A DNA stretch of 5,674 bases, from the NCBI GenBank assembly GCA_002432545.1, contig DJFR01000141.1:22225-27898 (forward strand), written 5' to 3'. The stretch comes from Flammeovirgaceae bacterium UBA5867 (GTDB lineage Bacteria > Bacteroidota > Bacteroidia > Cytophagales > Cyclobacteriaceae). Numbering within the stretch: the first letter of the stretch is position 1; every line of letters begins with the position of its first letter. The notes below the pieces were generated by a model that searched no databases, was not told the origin of the DNA, and was given only the letters and a program-made list of their open reading frames with translations. The translations under genes were made by a program, and so were the position numbers. Below, piece after piece: positions 1 through 5,674 of the stretch.

Positions 1-1630
1 AGACTTGCTGGAAGTATATGCGATACAGGAGTCTATCAAAAAAGAATCTGCAACGCTGAAGCAAACCGTTTCCGAAATGGAAGCTGTGTTGAGCAAAGAT
101 ATAGCAGCCCTTCAGCAAGACTTTAATAACCGCCTGGCAAAAGCCACAAAGGCACTGGAAGCCGAAGCTGAAAAGCTGAAGGAACTGAAAGAAGAAAAAC
201 AAAACGACTATTCGGAGCGCAAGGCAAACCTGCAGAAAGAAAAATCGAAAGTGCTGAAGACAAAAGGCATTGACGATTCGCGCATCAAAAAACTGAAAGC
301 AGAAATTGACGATACCAAAGATGCACTGAATGCATTGGAGAAATACTCCGAACTGCTGAACGACTATCGCAAAGATAAACGTGAGTTGTTTGATAAGATC
401 GAAGAGTTTAAACGCGAGCGTGAAAAACTGGAAGACAAAATAAAGCAATCGGAAAAAGAATTCCTGAATGAAAAGCAAGCCTATGCGCGCAAGCGAACAC
501 AGCTTGAAGAAGATGGTCGCGCGTTAAACGAAGCCCTGAAGAAATATACCGATGGCCTCGAACATTTTGAACGACACTTCCGCGAACGCGCTTTGTTCGA
601 CCGACTGCGTCATATCATTGAACCTGCACCGGCAGAACATTCGGAAGCGGGTATCATTGGACTTTGTTCTCAATTGCTGGCGAATGATACCGAGTATCAT
701 AACCAGTTTGAGAAGTTCAGAAACAACGTAACAGAATTTACCGGCAGGTTCCGTCCGGATAATCACCTTAACTTCAAGATCAATGCGCAGGCTGGCGAAG
801 GTGAATACGAACGCTTCGCGGCATACCTGCAGGACTTCTACAATGAGAACAAGATACAAACCTCTATAGCGGAAGTAGCGAAGAGTCACGGTATGCTCAT
901 CGATGCTATATCCAGCAAGATGAAAGCGTTGATCGAACACAAAGGACGCATTCAGAAAATGATTACGAAGATGGAAGCAGACTTCGGCAGAGCTTCCTTC
1001 GAGAGTTCAAAGCTGATCGAGTATATAAAACTGAAATCGGAAGACAGCGAGAACAAAGTATTGCGCAAGCTGCAAAAGATAGCGGAGTTCCGTGAGCAGA
1101 ATCCGTTCCTGTATGGCGAAGCGAACCTGTTCAACCAGGCAAACAAAGCCAAGGCAGAAATCGACAAGCGTTCGGTTGAATTACTGAACGATCTTCAGAA
1201 AACAATCAGCGAAGAGAAACACGAAGAGATACGCGTACAGGATCTCTTTGAATTACGCTTCCGCATTAAGGAAGGTAAAAATGATACCGGGTGGATCGAG
1301 AAGATTGACAAGGTTGGTTCTACCGGAACAGATATGCTCGTGAAAGCAGTTATATATATTACACTGCTCAACGTGTTCATCAAAGAATCAACCGAAAAGA
1401 CCGCGCGCAATTTCTACGTGCATTGTATCATCGATGAAGTAGGGCAGATCTCGGCATCGTACCTGAAAGAGCTGATCAACTTTGCCGAAGAGCGCAACAT
1501 CTGCTTAGTGAACGGTTTGCCAAATGAAAGCAAACTTGAAACACACTATAACTATACCTATAAATTCAGAAAAGATCAGCATGGCTTTGTAAAGGTAGTA
1601 CCTTTGCTTACCATGAGTATCGAACCTTGA
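1..1630 (+). CDS. SMC/MukB-like coiled-coil ATPase, C-terminal part (5' partial; possibly DUF3584 family)
   Basis: The reading frame is open from the left edge (first whole codon at 2-4, Asp), so the true start lies upstream. The TTG at 5 is only an in-frame codon; residues here are counted from it. Residues about 5-175 are very rich in Lys, Glu and Leu with heptad-like spacing, a long coiled coil. Residues 190-285 look globular, and 290-410 are again mostly helical and charged. The C-terminal ATPase-head half follows: GSTGTD at 438-443 (nt 1316-1333) sits where SMC-type proteins carry the ABC signature, and a hydrophobic strand ending in Asp477-Glu478 (HCIIDEVGQ, nt 1421-1447) is a good Walker B motif. 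The Walker A lysine must be upstream of the window. The layout fits SMC/Rad50/MukB-type DNA-organising or DNA-repair ATPases; DUF3584 is my best family guess from memory of its GS-x-GTD and IIDE motifs. A strong terminator follows, separating it from the eCIS genes. Confidence 0.8.
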   Translation, partial: DLLEVYAIQESIKKESATLKQTVSEMEAVLSKDIAALQQDFNNRLAKATKALEAEAEKLKELKEEKQNDYSERKANLQKEKSKVLKTKGIDDSRIKKLKAEIDDTKDALNALEKYSELLNDYRKDKRELFDKIEEFKREREKLEDKIKQSEKEFLNEKQAYARKRTQLEEDGRALNEALKKYTDGLEHFERHFRERALFDRLRHIIEPAPAEHSEAGIIGLCSQLLANDTEYHNQFEKFRNNVTEFTGRFRPDNHLNFKINAQAGEGEYERFAAYLQDFYNENKIQTSIAEVAKSHGMLIDAISSKMKALIEHKGRIQKMITKMEADFGRASFESSKLIEYIKLKSEDSENKVLRKLQKIAEFREQNPFLYGEANLFNQANKAKAEIDKRSVELLNDLQKTISEEKHEEIRVQDLFELRFRIKEGKNDTGWIEKIDKVGSTGTDMLVKAVIYITLLNVFIKESTEKTARNFYVHCIIDEVGQISASYLKELINFAEERNICLVNGLPNESKLETHYNYTYKFRKDQHGFVKVVPLLTMSIEP

Positions 1631-1661
1631 CCAAAGTATACGAACACATCAATATCTGTCT

Positions 1662-1691
1662 AAACTCGCGATCCGTGTCGCGAGTTTTTTT
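1662..1691 (+). terminator. Intrinsic terminator of the SMC-like ATPase gene
   Basis: A perfect 9-base-pair stem (AAACTCGCG at 1662-1670 with CGCGAGTTT at 1679-1687) encloses an 8-base loop and runs straight into a T tract at 1685-1691. It starts 31 bases after the ATPase stop codon. This is a classic Rho-independent terminator. The A run at 1662-1664 is too short to make the reverse direction equally convincing. Confidence 0.92.
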
Positions 1692-1788
1692 ATTTGTCCT
1701 TGTTCCCCTGCTGACGGTATATATTATCCTCCATGTTCTAACAGCGGATAACATGATATCACATTTACCGTTAAATAACGATCACATG

Positions 1789-1812
1789 AATGGGTTATAG
1801 CCCATTGTTTTT
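1789..1812 (+). terminator. Hairpin followed by five T: possible second terminator or attenuator
   Basis: AATGGGT (1789-1795) can pair with GCCCATT (1800-1806), seven pairs including one G-U wobble, around a four-base TATA loop. It is followed by G and then T5 (1808-1812). The shape fits a weak intrinsic terminator on the + strand. It is not needed for the ATPase gene, which already has a strong one, so it might end a short transcript or back up the first terminator. The stem is short and chance is possible. Confidence 0.35.
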
Positions 1813-1835
1813 CCTTGATCGTTCTGGCACTTTTG
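1805..1835 (+). promoter_or_regulatory. Weak Bacteroidota-type promoter candidate for the LuxR-type gene
   Basis: TTG at 1805-1807, 20 bases, then CACTTTTG at 1828-1835 resembles the Bacteroidota -33/-7 pair (TTG and TAnnTTTG) with one mismatch in the -7 box. Transcription would begin near 1840, leaving a leader of about 55-85 bases depending on the start codon used. It overlaps the end of the hairpin at 1789-1812, and the match is weak. Confidence 0.25.
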
Positions 1836-1894
1836 TTACCTTCACTGCCTCAGTTACCGGCAAGTACATTTTCAAAGTATAATTGTAGTAACGG

Positions 1895-2350
1895 ATGTTG
1901 TATAAATTTATTAAGTGCTCTATCATGATTAAAGAATTTAAAATCAATTCCGAAAAAGATATTGCCAGCAAGTTACAGTCATGTGCTGCCTGCAATAATC
2001 TTCAGTCAGTAATTGCATTCCTGGAACAAAGTGGTGAACAGTATCGGGTGGCCATTGACATCGTTGATGCAAAACCTGGTAAAGCACCCGGTCAGGAAGA
2101 GAATCACCTTCGAAAATTACTGGATCAGCTCACCAAGCGCGAATGCGAAGTGCTATACCTCGCATTCCAGCGTCTTCAGAATAAAGAGATCTCAGAAAAA
2201 CTTTGCATTAGTCTGGAGACAGTAAAATCGCACCGTAAAAATATTGTATCAAAAGCCGGTGTTCGTTGTCTGAATGATTTGAAAGATATACTCTTCAATA
2301 TAACTGAACTGGAAAGTTTTGATATACTGAAAAATCACTCCTGGGGGTGA
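1895..2350 (+). CDS. Small LuxR/GerE-type helix-turn-helix transcriptional regulator
   Basis: Encodes 151 residues from the ATG at 1895, or 141 from the ATG at 1925. The second start (MIKEF...) is at least as likely, because the first ten residues look like translated leader and neither has a ribosome binding site. Residues 79-133 are a clear LuxR_C/GerE DNA-binding domain: LTKRECEVL, then NKEISEKL, then the recognition helix with ISLETVKSHRKNI (about 105-117). The N-terminal part (about 11-72) is too short for a response-regulator receiver domain and shows none of its Asp/Lys pattern. It does contain a CxxC pair (Cys30, Cys33 in SCAACNN); further cysteines lie at 84, 104 and 125. No terminator separates it from the eCIS genes 166 bases downstream, and palindromes lie at its 3' end. 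I infer that it regulates that operon and perhaps itself; the signal it senses is unknown. Confidence 0.88.
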   Translation: MLYKFIKCSIMIKEFKINSEKDIASKLQSCAACNNLQSVIAFLEQSGEQYRVAIDIVDAKPGKAPGQEENHLRKLLDQLTKRECEVLYLAFQRLQNKEISEKLCISLETVKSHRKNIVSKAGVRCLNDLKDILFNITELESFDILKNHSWG

Positions 2351-2358
2351 TGCATCAC
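2334..2358. promoter_or_regulatory. Repeated GTGAT half-sites, including a perfect 12-base palindrome over the luxR stop codon
   Basis: GTGATGCATCAC (2347-2358) is a perfect palindrome that overlaps the regulator's TGA stop (2348-2350). A third copy of the half-site, ATCAC, lies at 2334-2338. It can pair with GTGAT (2347-2351) to form a stable alternative hairpin with C-G pairs near the loop. On the - strand that hairpin would be followed by a short T run, so it could also act as a weak terminator for antisense transcription. It resembles a dimeric repressor or activator site just upstream of the probable eCIS promoter. It is not a CRP site: the half-site spacing is 4 rather than 6. Confidence 0.45.
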
Positions 2359-2362
2359 ATAT

Positions 2363-2378
2363 AGGTATATATATACCT
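2363..2378. promoter_or_regulatory. Perfect 16-base palindrome overlapping the eCIS promoter
   Basis: AGGTATATATATACCT reads the same on both strands. Its centre lies 18 bases from the centre of the preceding palindrome, and its right arm overlaps the TACCTTTG promoter box. A protein bound here would block or remodel the promoter, so it is a good operator candidate. The alternating TA core is common in this A/T-leaning genome, so part of the symmetry comes cheaply; the AGG/CCT ends are the informative part. Confidence 0.45.
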
Positions 2379-2381
2379 TTG
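2374..2381 (+). promoter_or_regulatory. Bacteroidota -7 promoter element (TAnnTTTG) of the eCIS operon
   Basis: TACCTTTG matches the Bacteroidota -7 consensus TAnnTTTG exactly. No good -33 TTG is found 17-21 bases upstream, where the GTGATGCATCAC palindrome sits, which suggests that the promoter depends on an activator. Transcription would start near 2388 and give a leader of about 130 bases before the DUF4255 start codon. Confidence 0.5.
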
Positions 2382-2430
2382 TCTTGTTATTTATTCAAAG
2401 ACCCGCTTACAACCCTGAACCCTTACTGAC

Positions 2431-2448
2431 GCAATACACCTGTATTGC
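2431..2448. promoter_or_regulatory. 18-base inverted repeat in the eCIS leader
   Basis: GCAATACA (2431-2438), CC, TGTATTGC (2441-2448) is a perfect 8-base inverted repeat. As DNA it could be an operator. As RNA it would form a 7-pair stem with an ACCU loop in the probable untranslated leader, followed by a T-rich but interrupted stretch, so it is a poor terminator. The rest of the gap between 2351 and 2516 shows no coding frame. Confidence 0.4.
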
Positions 2449-2516
2449 CGTTATTCTCTTTTATTTACGATTTTCTTCGGATTGTTAGCGGTTAAGTATT
2501 TAATCTGAGAAGACCT

Positions 2517-3125
2517 ATGATCCGTACAGCGTTGGAATTTATCAGGAAAGAATTGGATGTCTATATAGTGGACCGTGAGCAGGATCCCGGCAACTACGCA
2601 CTGAACAACGTAGTAGACCTCAAGCCGGTGTTCCTGCCAGACGGCACTTTCAATCTCAACACCGCGATGCACGTTACTATGATGCTAATTGGTGTTGATG
2701 AAGAAAGGAGAGAGGGTAAACGTCCTTATTATATACCGGTAGACAAGCAGTTCATGAAAGTGAATCCTCCGGTAGAGCTTGATCTTTCCATACTCTTTAT
2801 AGCGCACAGCACAAATTATCAAACAGCTTTGCGCGATCTTTCGGATGTTGTCGCATTCTTCCAGGTAAACACGGTATTCGATGAATCGAAGTTTCCTGCG
2901 CTCAACGCTGATGTTAGTGATCCGGTAAATAAACCCTGGCAACTCATCGAGCGTCTGAGCTTCCGCCTGACAAGCTTGACCTTCGAGCAGCAAAACAACC
3001 TGTGGGCTACGCTGGGCGGTAAATATATACCCAGTCTGGTATATAAAGCCAACATGCTCACGGTATTCGATACAAAAGGTAAAGAAGCTGCACCTGCCAT
3101 TACAGAAATGAACTTTGCTGATTAA
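2517..3125 (+). CDS. DUF4255 (Pvc16/Afp16-type) eCIS tail-terminator/cap protein
   Basis: The 202 residues match the DUF4255 pattern along their whole length: an N-terminal helix (IRTALEFIRKELD, 2-14), a short strand region with a conserved Asn (FNLNTAMHVTMMLIGVDEE, 45-63), PVELDLSILFIAH (85-97), the YxxALRDLSDVVAFFQ helix (101-116), and the C-terminal LWATLGGKYIPSLVYK signature (162-177). In the Serratia antifeeding prophage the family member Afp16 is the tail terminator that affects particle length, and in other eCIS the homologue forms part of the cap. The protein is cytoplasmic and is expected to sit on the last tube/sheath ring. Here it is a lone domain without a C-terminal extension. 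The ATG at 2517 follows a weak purine-rich stretch (GAGAAG, 2507-2512). The gene heads the operon and ends 3 bases before the next start, consistent with translational coupling. Confidence 0.9.
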   Translation: MIRTALEFIRKELDVYIVDREQDPGNYALNNVVDLKPVFLPDGTFNLNTAMHVTMMLIGVDEERREGKRPYYIPVDKQFMKVNPPVELDLSILFIAHSTNYQTALRDLSDVVAFFQVNTVFDESKFPALNADVSDPVNKPWQLIERLSFRLTSLTFEQQNNLWATLGGKYIPSLVYKANMLTVFDTKGKEAAPAITEMNFAD

Positions 3126-3128
3126 GCT

Positions 3129-4307
3129 ATGGGACTTCTGAAAGTAAAATATAGCGAATTGTTCAAGGTGTCGGTAGAGCAGCCTTACTATAGCAACAGC
3201 ATCTGCCCGAAATATACCACCGAACCGCGACCGGACTTTGAAATTATACCCACACCAGAATGTGCCGGGCTGATGAATCGCCTCGACTTGTTATTCAAGA
3301 AGGATGATTACGCAGGAGGCTTTTCCGTGTGGTGCAGTATAAACGGTACCAGTGGCGGTAATGACTTACTGAAATTCAAACCCCGCGATACCCATATCCT
3401 TACCTTCTGGTTGTTGTTGCGTAATCCGTCCTTTATAAATTTCAATGATCTGCCGCACGATACCGCTTCACAGGTATATCATTTCACCAACCAGTTAATT
3501 GATCCCGCTGCGGCCCGTGATGATTTGCACCTCAGCCTCGATGCTGCCGGTGTAAAAGCAGGTGACCTTATCAGGCGTGTTACCGGAACATACTCCTTTA
3601 CCAGTATGGTGCCGGTAGCACCGGGCACCGCGCGCGTCAAGCACCTGGCAACCGGACAAGAAGCACTGCCTAAATCTCTGCTGACGGAGTCCGGAAAGAG
3701 TTACCTGACATTTGATCTCTCGTCTTTTGCACCCGGACCATGTCAGCTGTTGATCAGCGCTTCGGTTGCCGATAACTTTTATTATACAGGCGTCACGCAG
3801 GATATACCGGTGTTTGCTATTCTCAGTCTCTCGCTGGATTCATCGCTGCAATCCAACTATCGTATTGTAGAGGCGGATGGTTCCATCACGCCACAACGGC
3901 CTGGCTACAGGCTCACCTTTATAAACCGGCAAACGCTATGGCGATACCGCATGGTATTGCAGACAACCAGTCCGCTATACCTTGAAATGGCAGCACTCAA
4001 CCCGGCCGATCGCACTGACTTCATCAACCGGCTTAATGTGATCAGCAACGATGCAACGGTGTTGTTTAACAGCAACCCGGTAAGTGATACTGTATTTGAA
4101 TTTGTATCCGCCAACCCGGTATACCTGCAGGAAAAGTATCTGTCAACTACTGCCGGACCGAATGATGCCTTGCGACTTACGCTGAAACGTTACCTGGGCG
4201 ATCCGAGAGAATCGGATGTACGAAGCAGCTTACCGTATCCCGCAACGGACAGGATAGACGCATCCGGAAGCCCGACCATATACTCTGATATCTTACTAAC
4301 ACTATAA
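3129..4307 (+). CDS. Unrecognised 392-residue protein encoded between eCIS cap and sheath genes
   Basis: I do not recognise a named family. No signal peptide, membrane segment, coiled coil or nucleotide-binding motif is visible. Residues about 1-135 hold a conserved-looking start (GLLKVKYSELFKVSVEQPYY, 2-21) and aromatic-rich strands (FSVWCSINGTSGG 65-77; HILTFWLLLRN 89-99). Residues about 140-240 look like beta-sandwich sequence with Gly/Pro turns (TGTYSFTSMVPVAPGTARV, 152-170; LSSFAPGPCQLLISASV, 197-213). Residues about 240-392 again alternate strands and turns, with RPGYRLTFINRQTLWRYRM (257-275), and end in YSDILLTL. The mainly beta character, absence of export signals and position 3 bases after the DUF4255 gene and 9 bases before the sheath gene suggest a structural or tail-associated eCIS part, for example at the cap end or on the surface. 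That role is inference only. The start at 3129 is the only ATG that fits the spacing. Confidence 0.85.
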   Translation: MGLLKVKYSELFKVSVEQPYYSNSICPKYTTEPRPDFEIIPTPECAGLMNRLDLLFKKDDYAGGFSVWCSINGTSGGNDLLKFKPRDTHILTFWLLLRNPSFINFNDLPHDTASQVYHFTNQLIDPAAARDDLHLSLDAAGVKAGDLIRRVTGTYSFTSMVPVAPGTARVKHLATGQEALPKSLLTESGKSYLTFDLSSFAPGPCQLLISASVADNFYYTGVTQDIPVFAILSLSLDSSLQSNYRIVEADGSITPQRPGYRLTFINRQTLWRYRMVLQTTSPLYLEMAALNPADRTDFINRLNVISNDATVLFNSNPVSDTVFEFVSANPVYLQEKYLSTTAGPNDALRLTLKRYLGDPRESDVRSSLPYPATDRIDASGSPTIYSDILLTL

Positions 4308-4316
4308 ATAAAAAAA

Positions 4317-5674
4317 ATGGCCAATTATCGTTCACCTGGTGTATATGTAGAGGAGATATCTCTTCTGCCACCATCCATCGCTGAAGTTGAATCAGCTGTG
4401 CCCGCGTTCATCGGGTATACCGAAAAAGCGACCTTGCTCGTTGCCGATGATCTGATCGATGTACCGACTCCCATCACAAGCCTTGCCGATTTTGTACAAT
4501 ACTATGGCGGGCCTCCTGTTGAAAATGCTGCCAATATCACGATAGCGGTAGATGAGCTGAAAACAGGAACGGTAACGACCGGATTTAAAACAACGATAAC
4601 GCTTAATGCTGCCAGTACCAGCAAGAATATACTATACCATGCCATGAAGCACTTCTTCAGCAATGGTGGTGGCCGATGCTATGTAGTTTCTGTTGCGAAA
4701 TATACCACACCGATCAAAGCTGATCTTGAACGCGGTATAGATATTATAGCCAATGAAGATACACCTACCATGCTGGTAGTACCGGAAGCAATTCATCTCG
4801 ATCAATCCGGCTTTGATAGTATAAATCAAAAGATGATCAACCAGGCGGCAACGCTGAAAGATCGTTTTGCCATTATTGATACACGTACCACAGCTGTCCC
4901 AAAAGTTGCCAACTCGGTTAACACCGATGTAACCACCGCAATAGGAGCTATACCTGCCGATGGTTCCATCAGACGATACGGAGCCGTATACTATCCGCAT
5001 CTTGAGACATCCTATAGCTATAGCTTCGATTTCGAAGCGCTCACACTGGGCACGCATACAGTAAACGGCGCTGCTCCCGGTGCCGGTGAAGATAAAAGCG
5101 GTCAGGCCATGTCGGCCCTGAAAAACACAGCCTCACTGCTTTACAACGCTATAGCATCGGAGTATAACAAGTACCATATCGTATTGCCGCCATCAGCCGC
5201 TATAGCCGGAGTATATTCCCGTGTAGACCGCGAGCGCGGTGTGTGGAAAGCACCGGCAAATGTAGGCTTGATGGATGTTGTGAAACCACGTGTATCGGTA
5301 TCACGCTCGGAGCATGATCTGCTCAATGTAAATTCCGATACCGGTAAATCCGTGAATGCTATACTCAACAGTCCTGGTTATGGAACCATTGTGATGGGCG
5401 CCCGGACACTGGACGGAAACGACAACGAGTGGCGCTATGTAAACGTAAGACGCTTCTTCAGTGTCGTAGAAGAATCGATCAAGAAATCAACGAACTGGGC
5501 CATCTTCGAACCCAACACATCACCAACGTGGGTAAAGGTAAAAGCGATGATCGAAAATTACCTGTACCTGAAATGGAGAGATGGTGCGTTGGCAGGAGCA
5601 ACACCCGAGCAGGCATTCTTTGTAAATATAGGCATTGGTTCCACCATGACTTCCGTAGATATACTGGAAGGTCG
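4317..5674 (+). CDS. Contractile tail sheath protein of an eCIS (3' partial)
   Basis: The frame is open from the ATG at 4317 through the right edge: 452 whole codons plus two bases, with no stop. The N-terminus has the sheath hallmark YRSPGVYVEEI (4-14), followed by the PAFIGYTEKA strand. Residues 106-124 (LYHAMKHFFSNGGGRCYVV) and 289-315 (VLPPSAAIAGVYSRVDRERG, then VWKAPAN) are typical of phage and eCIS sheaths. The C-terminal domain is present with GARTLDGNDNEWRYVNVRR (361-379), WAIFEPN, and FFVNIGIGSTM. Family members end some 25-40 residues further on with a strand that interlocks neighbouring subunits, so only that tail is missing. The subunits stack around the inner tube and contract to drive it through a target envelope. 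It starts 9 bases after the preceding gene behind an A-rich tract (ATAAAAAAA) instead of a Shine-Dalgarno sequence. Many eCIS carry two or three sheath paralogues, so another may follow. Confidence 0.97.
   Translation, partial: MANYRSPGVYVEEISLLPPSIAEVESAVPAFIGYTEKATLLVADDLIDVPTPITSLADFVQYYGGPPVENAANITIAVDELKTGTVTTGFKTTITLNAASTSKNILYHAMKHFFSNGGGRCYVVSVAKYTTPIKADLERGIDIIANEDTPTMLVVPEAIHLDQSGFDSINQKMINQAATLKDRFAIIDTRTTAVPKVANSVNTDVTTAIGAIPADGSIRRYGAVYYPHLETSYSYSFDFEALTLGTHTVNGAAPGAGEDKSGQAMSALKNTASLLYNAIASEYNKYHIVLPPSAAIAGVYSRVDRERGVWKAPANVGLMDVVKPRVSVSRSEHDLLNVNSDTGKSVNAILNSPGYGTIVMGARTLDGNDNEWRYVNVRRFFSVVEESIKKSTNWAIFEPNTSPTWVKVKAMIENYLYLKWRDGALAGATPEQAFFVNIGIGSTMTSVDILEG

Larger units (their letters stand above)
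1692..1894. other. Intergenic region upstream of the LuxR-type regulator
   Basis: No credible coding frame is seen on either strand. Besides the hairpin and the promoter candidate listed separately, it holds two direct copies of ATCACAT (1758-1764 and 1781-1787), an imperfect palindrome-like element GGTATATATTATCC (1716-1729), and two copies of GTTACC 18 bases apart (1835-1840 and 1853-1858). ATCACAT and GGTATATAT recur immediately upstream of the eCIS operon. A TATAAT at 1878-1883 is present, but Bacteroidota housekeeping promoters do not normally use that element. Confidence 0.6.

Noticed and set aside
524..940. 138-residue open frame on the - strand
   Set aside because: Lies fully inside the ATPase gene, shows no recognisable domain, and its composition is explained as the reverse shadow of the helical coding strand.
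1878..1883. TATAAT as a sigma70-type -10 box
   Set aside because: The organism looks like Bacteroidota, whose primary sigma factor uses TAnnTTTG. No matching -35 is present, and it would leave almost no leader before the ATG at 1895.
1795..1995. 66-residue open frame on the - strand crossing the regulator's promoter region
   Set aside because: Overlaps the start of the LuxR-type gene in antisense, has no recognisable motif or ribosome binding site, and its end falls within the hairpin.
2013..2225. 70-residue + strand open frame within the LuxR-type gene
   Set aside because: Out-of-frame shadow of a gene with a clear helix-turn-helix domain in the other frame.
2347..2358. CRP/FNR-type binding site
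   Set aside because: The GTGA/TCAC half-sites match in part, but their spacing is 4 bases rather than 6.
4632..5057. 141-residue open frame on the - strand
   Set aside because: Antisense to the sheath gene, whose frame is supported by conserved motifs throughout; Cys- and Tyr-rich shadow composition and no domain.
1..5674. CRISPR array, tRNA, rRNA or insertion sequence
   Set aside because: No regularly spaced repeats, cloverleaf-like sequence, rRNA motifs, transposase or terminal inverted repeats were seen.

Overview
The window looks like a Bacteroidota chromosome segment, most likely from the Chitinophagaceae or a related family. This rests on frequent ATA and TAT codons, start codons without Shine-Dalgarno sequences but with A/T-rich leaders, a TAnnTTTG-type promoter element, and a gene order (DUF4255 protein, unknown protein, tail sheath) that I associate with Bacteroidota extracellular contractile injection systems (eCIS). 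The taxonomic call is inference; there is no marker gene.

Layout, all genes on the + strand: (1) 1-1630, the C-terminal part of a large SMC/MukB-like coiled-coil ATPase, cut by the left window edge. It ends in a strong intrinsic terminator (1662-1691), so it is a separate transcription unit. (2) 1692-1894, a non-coding gap with a weak promoter candidate, a hairpin followed by five T, and short repeats. (3) 1895-2350, a small LuxR/GerE-type DNA-binding protein with no receiver domain and a CxxC pair in its N-terminal part. (4) 2351-2516, a control region with two perfect palindromes side by side (one overlapping the luxR stop codon, the next overlapping a TAnnTTTG box) and a third palindrome in the probable 5' leader. 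(5) 2517-5674, the start of an eCIS operon: DUF4255 cap/tail-terminator-type protein (Pvc16/Afp16 family), a 392-residue protein I do not recognise, and a contractile tail sheath protein that runs off the right edge about 25-40 residues before its expected end. Gaps between these three genes are 3 and 9 bases, so they are almost certainly co-transcribed.

Inferred working picture: the sheath gene and the DUF4255 gene encode parts of a phage-tail-like particle, the sheath as the contracting outer tube and the DUF4255 protein at the distal end of the tail. The 392-residue protein, sandwiched between them, is probably a further structural or accessory part. The LuxR-type regulator directly upstream is the obvious candidate to control the operon. 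A 7-base word (ATCACAT) and a 9-base word (GGTATATAT) occur both upstream of the regulator gene and upstream of the eCIS operon, which would fit joint control. Tube, baseplate, ATPase, spike and effector genes would lie to the right of the window and cannot be seen.
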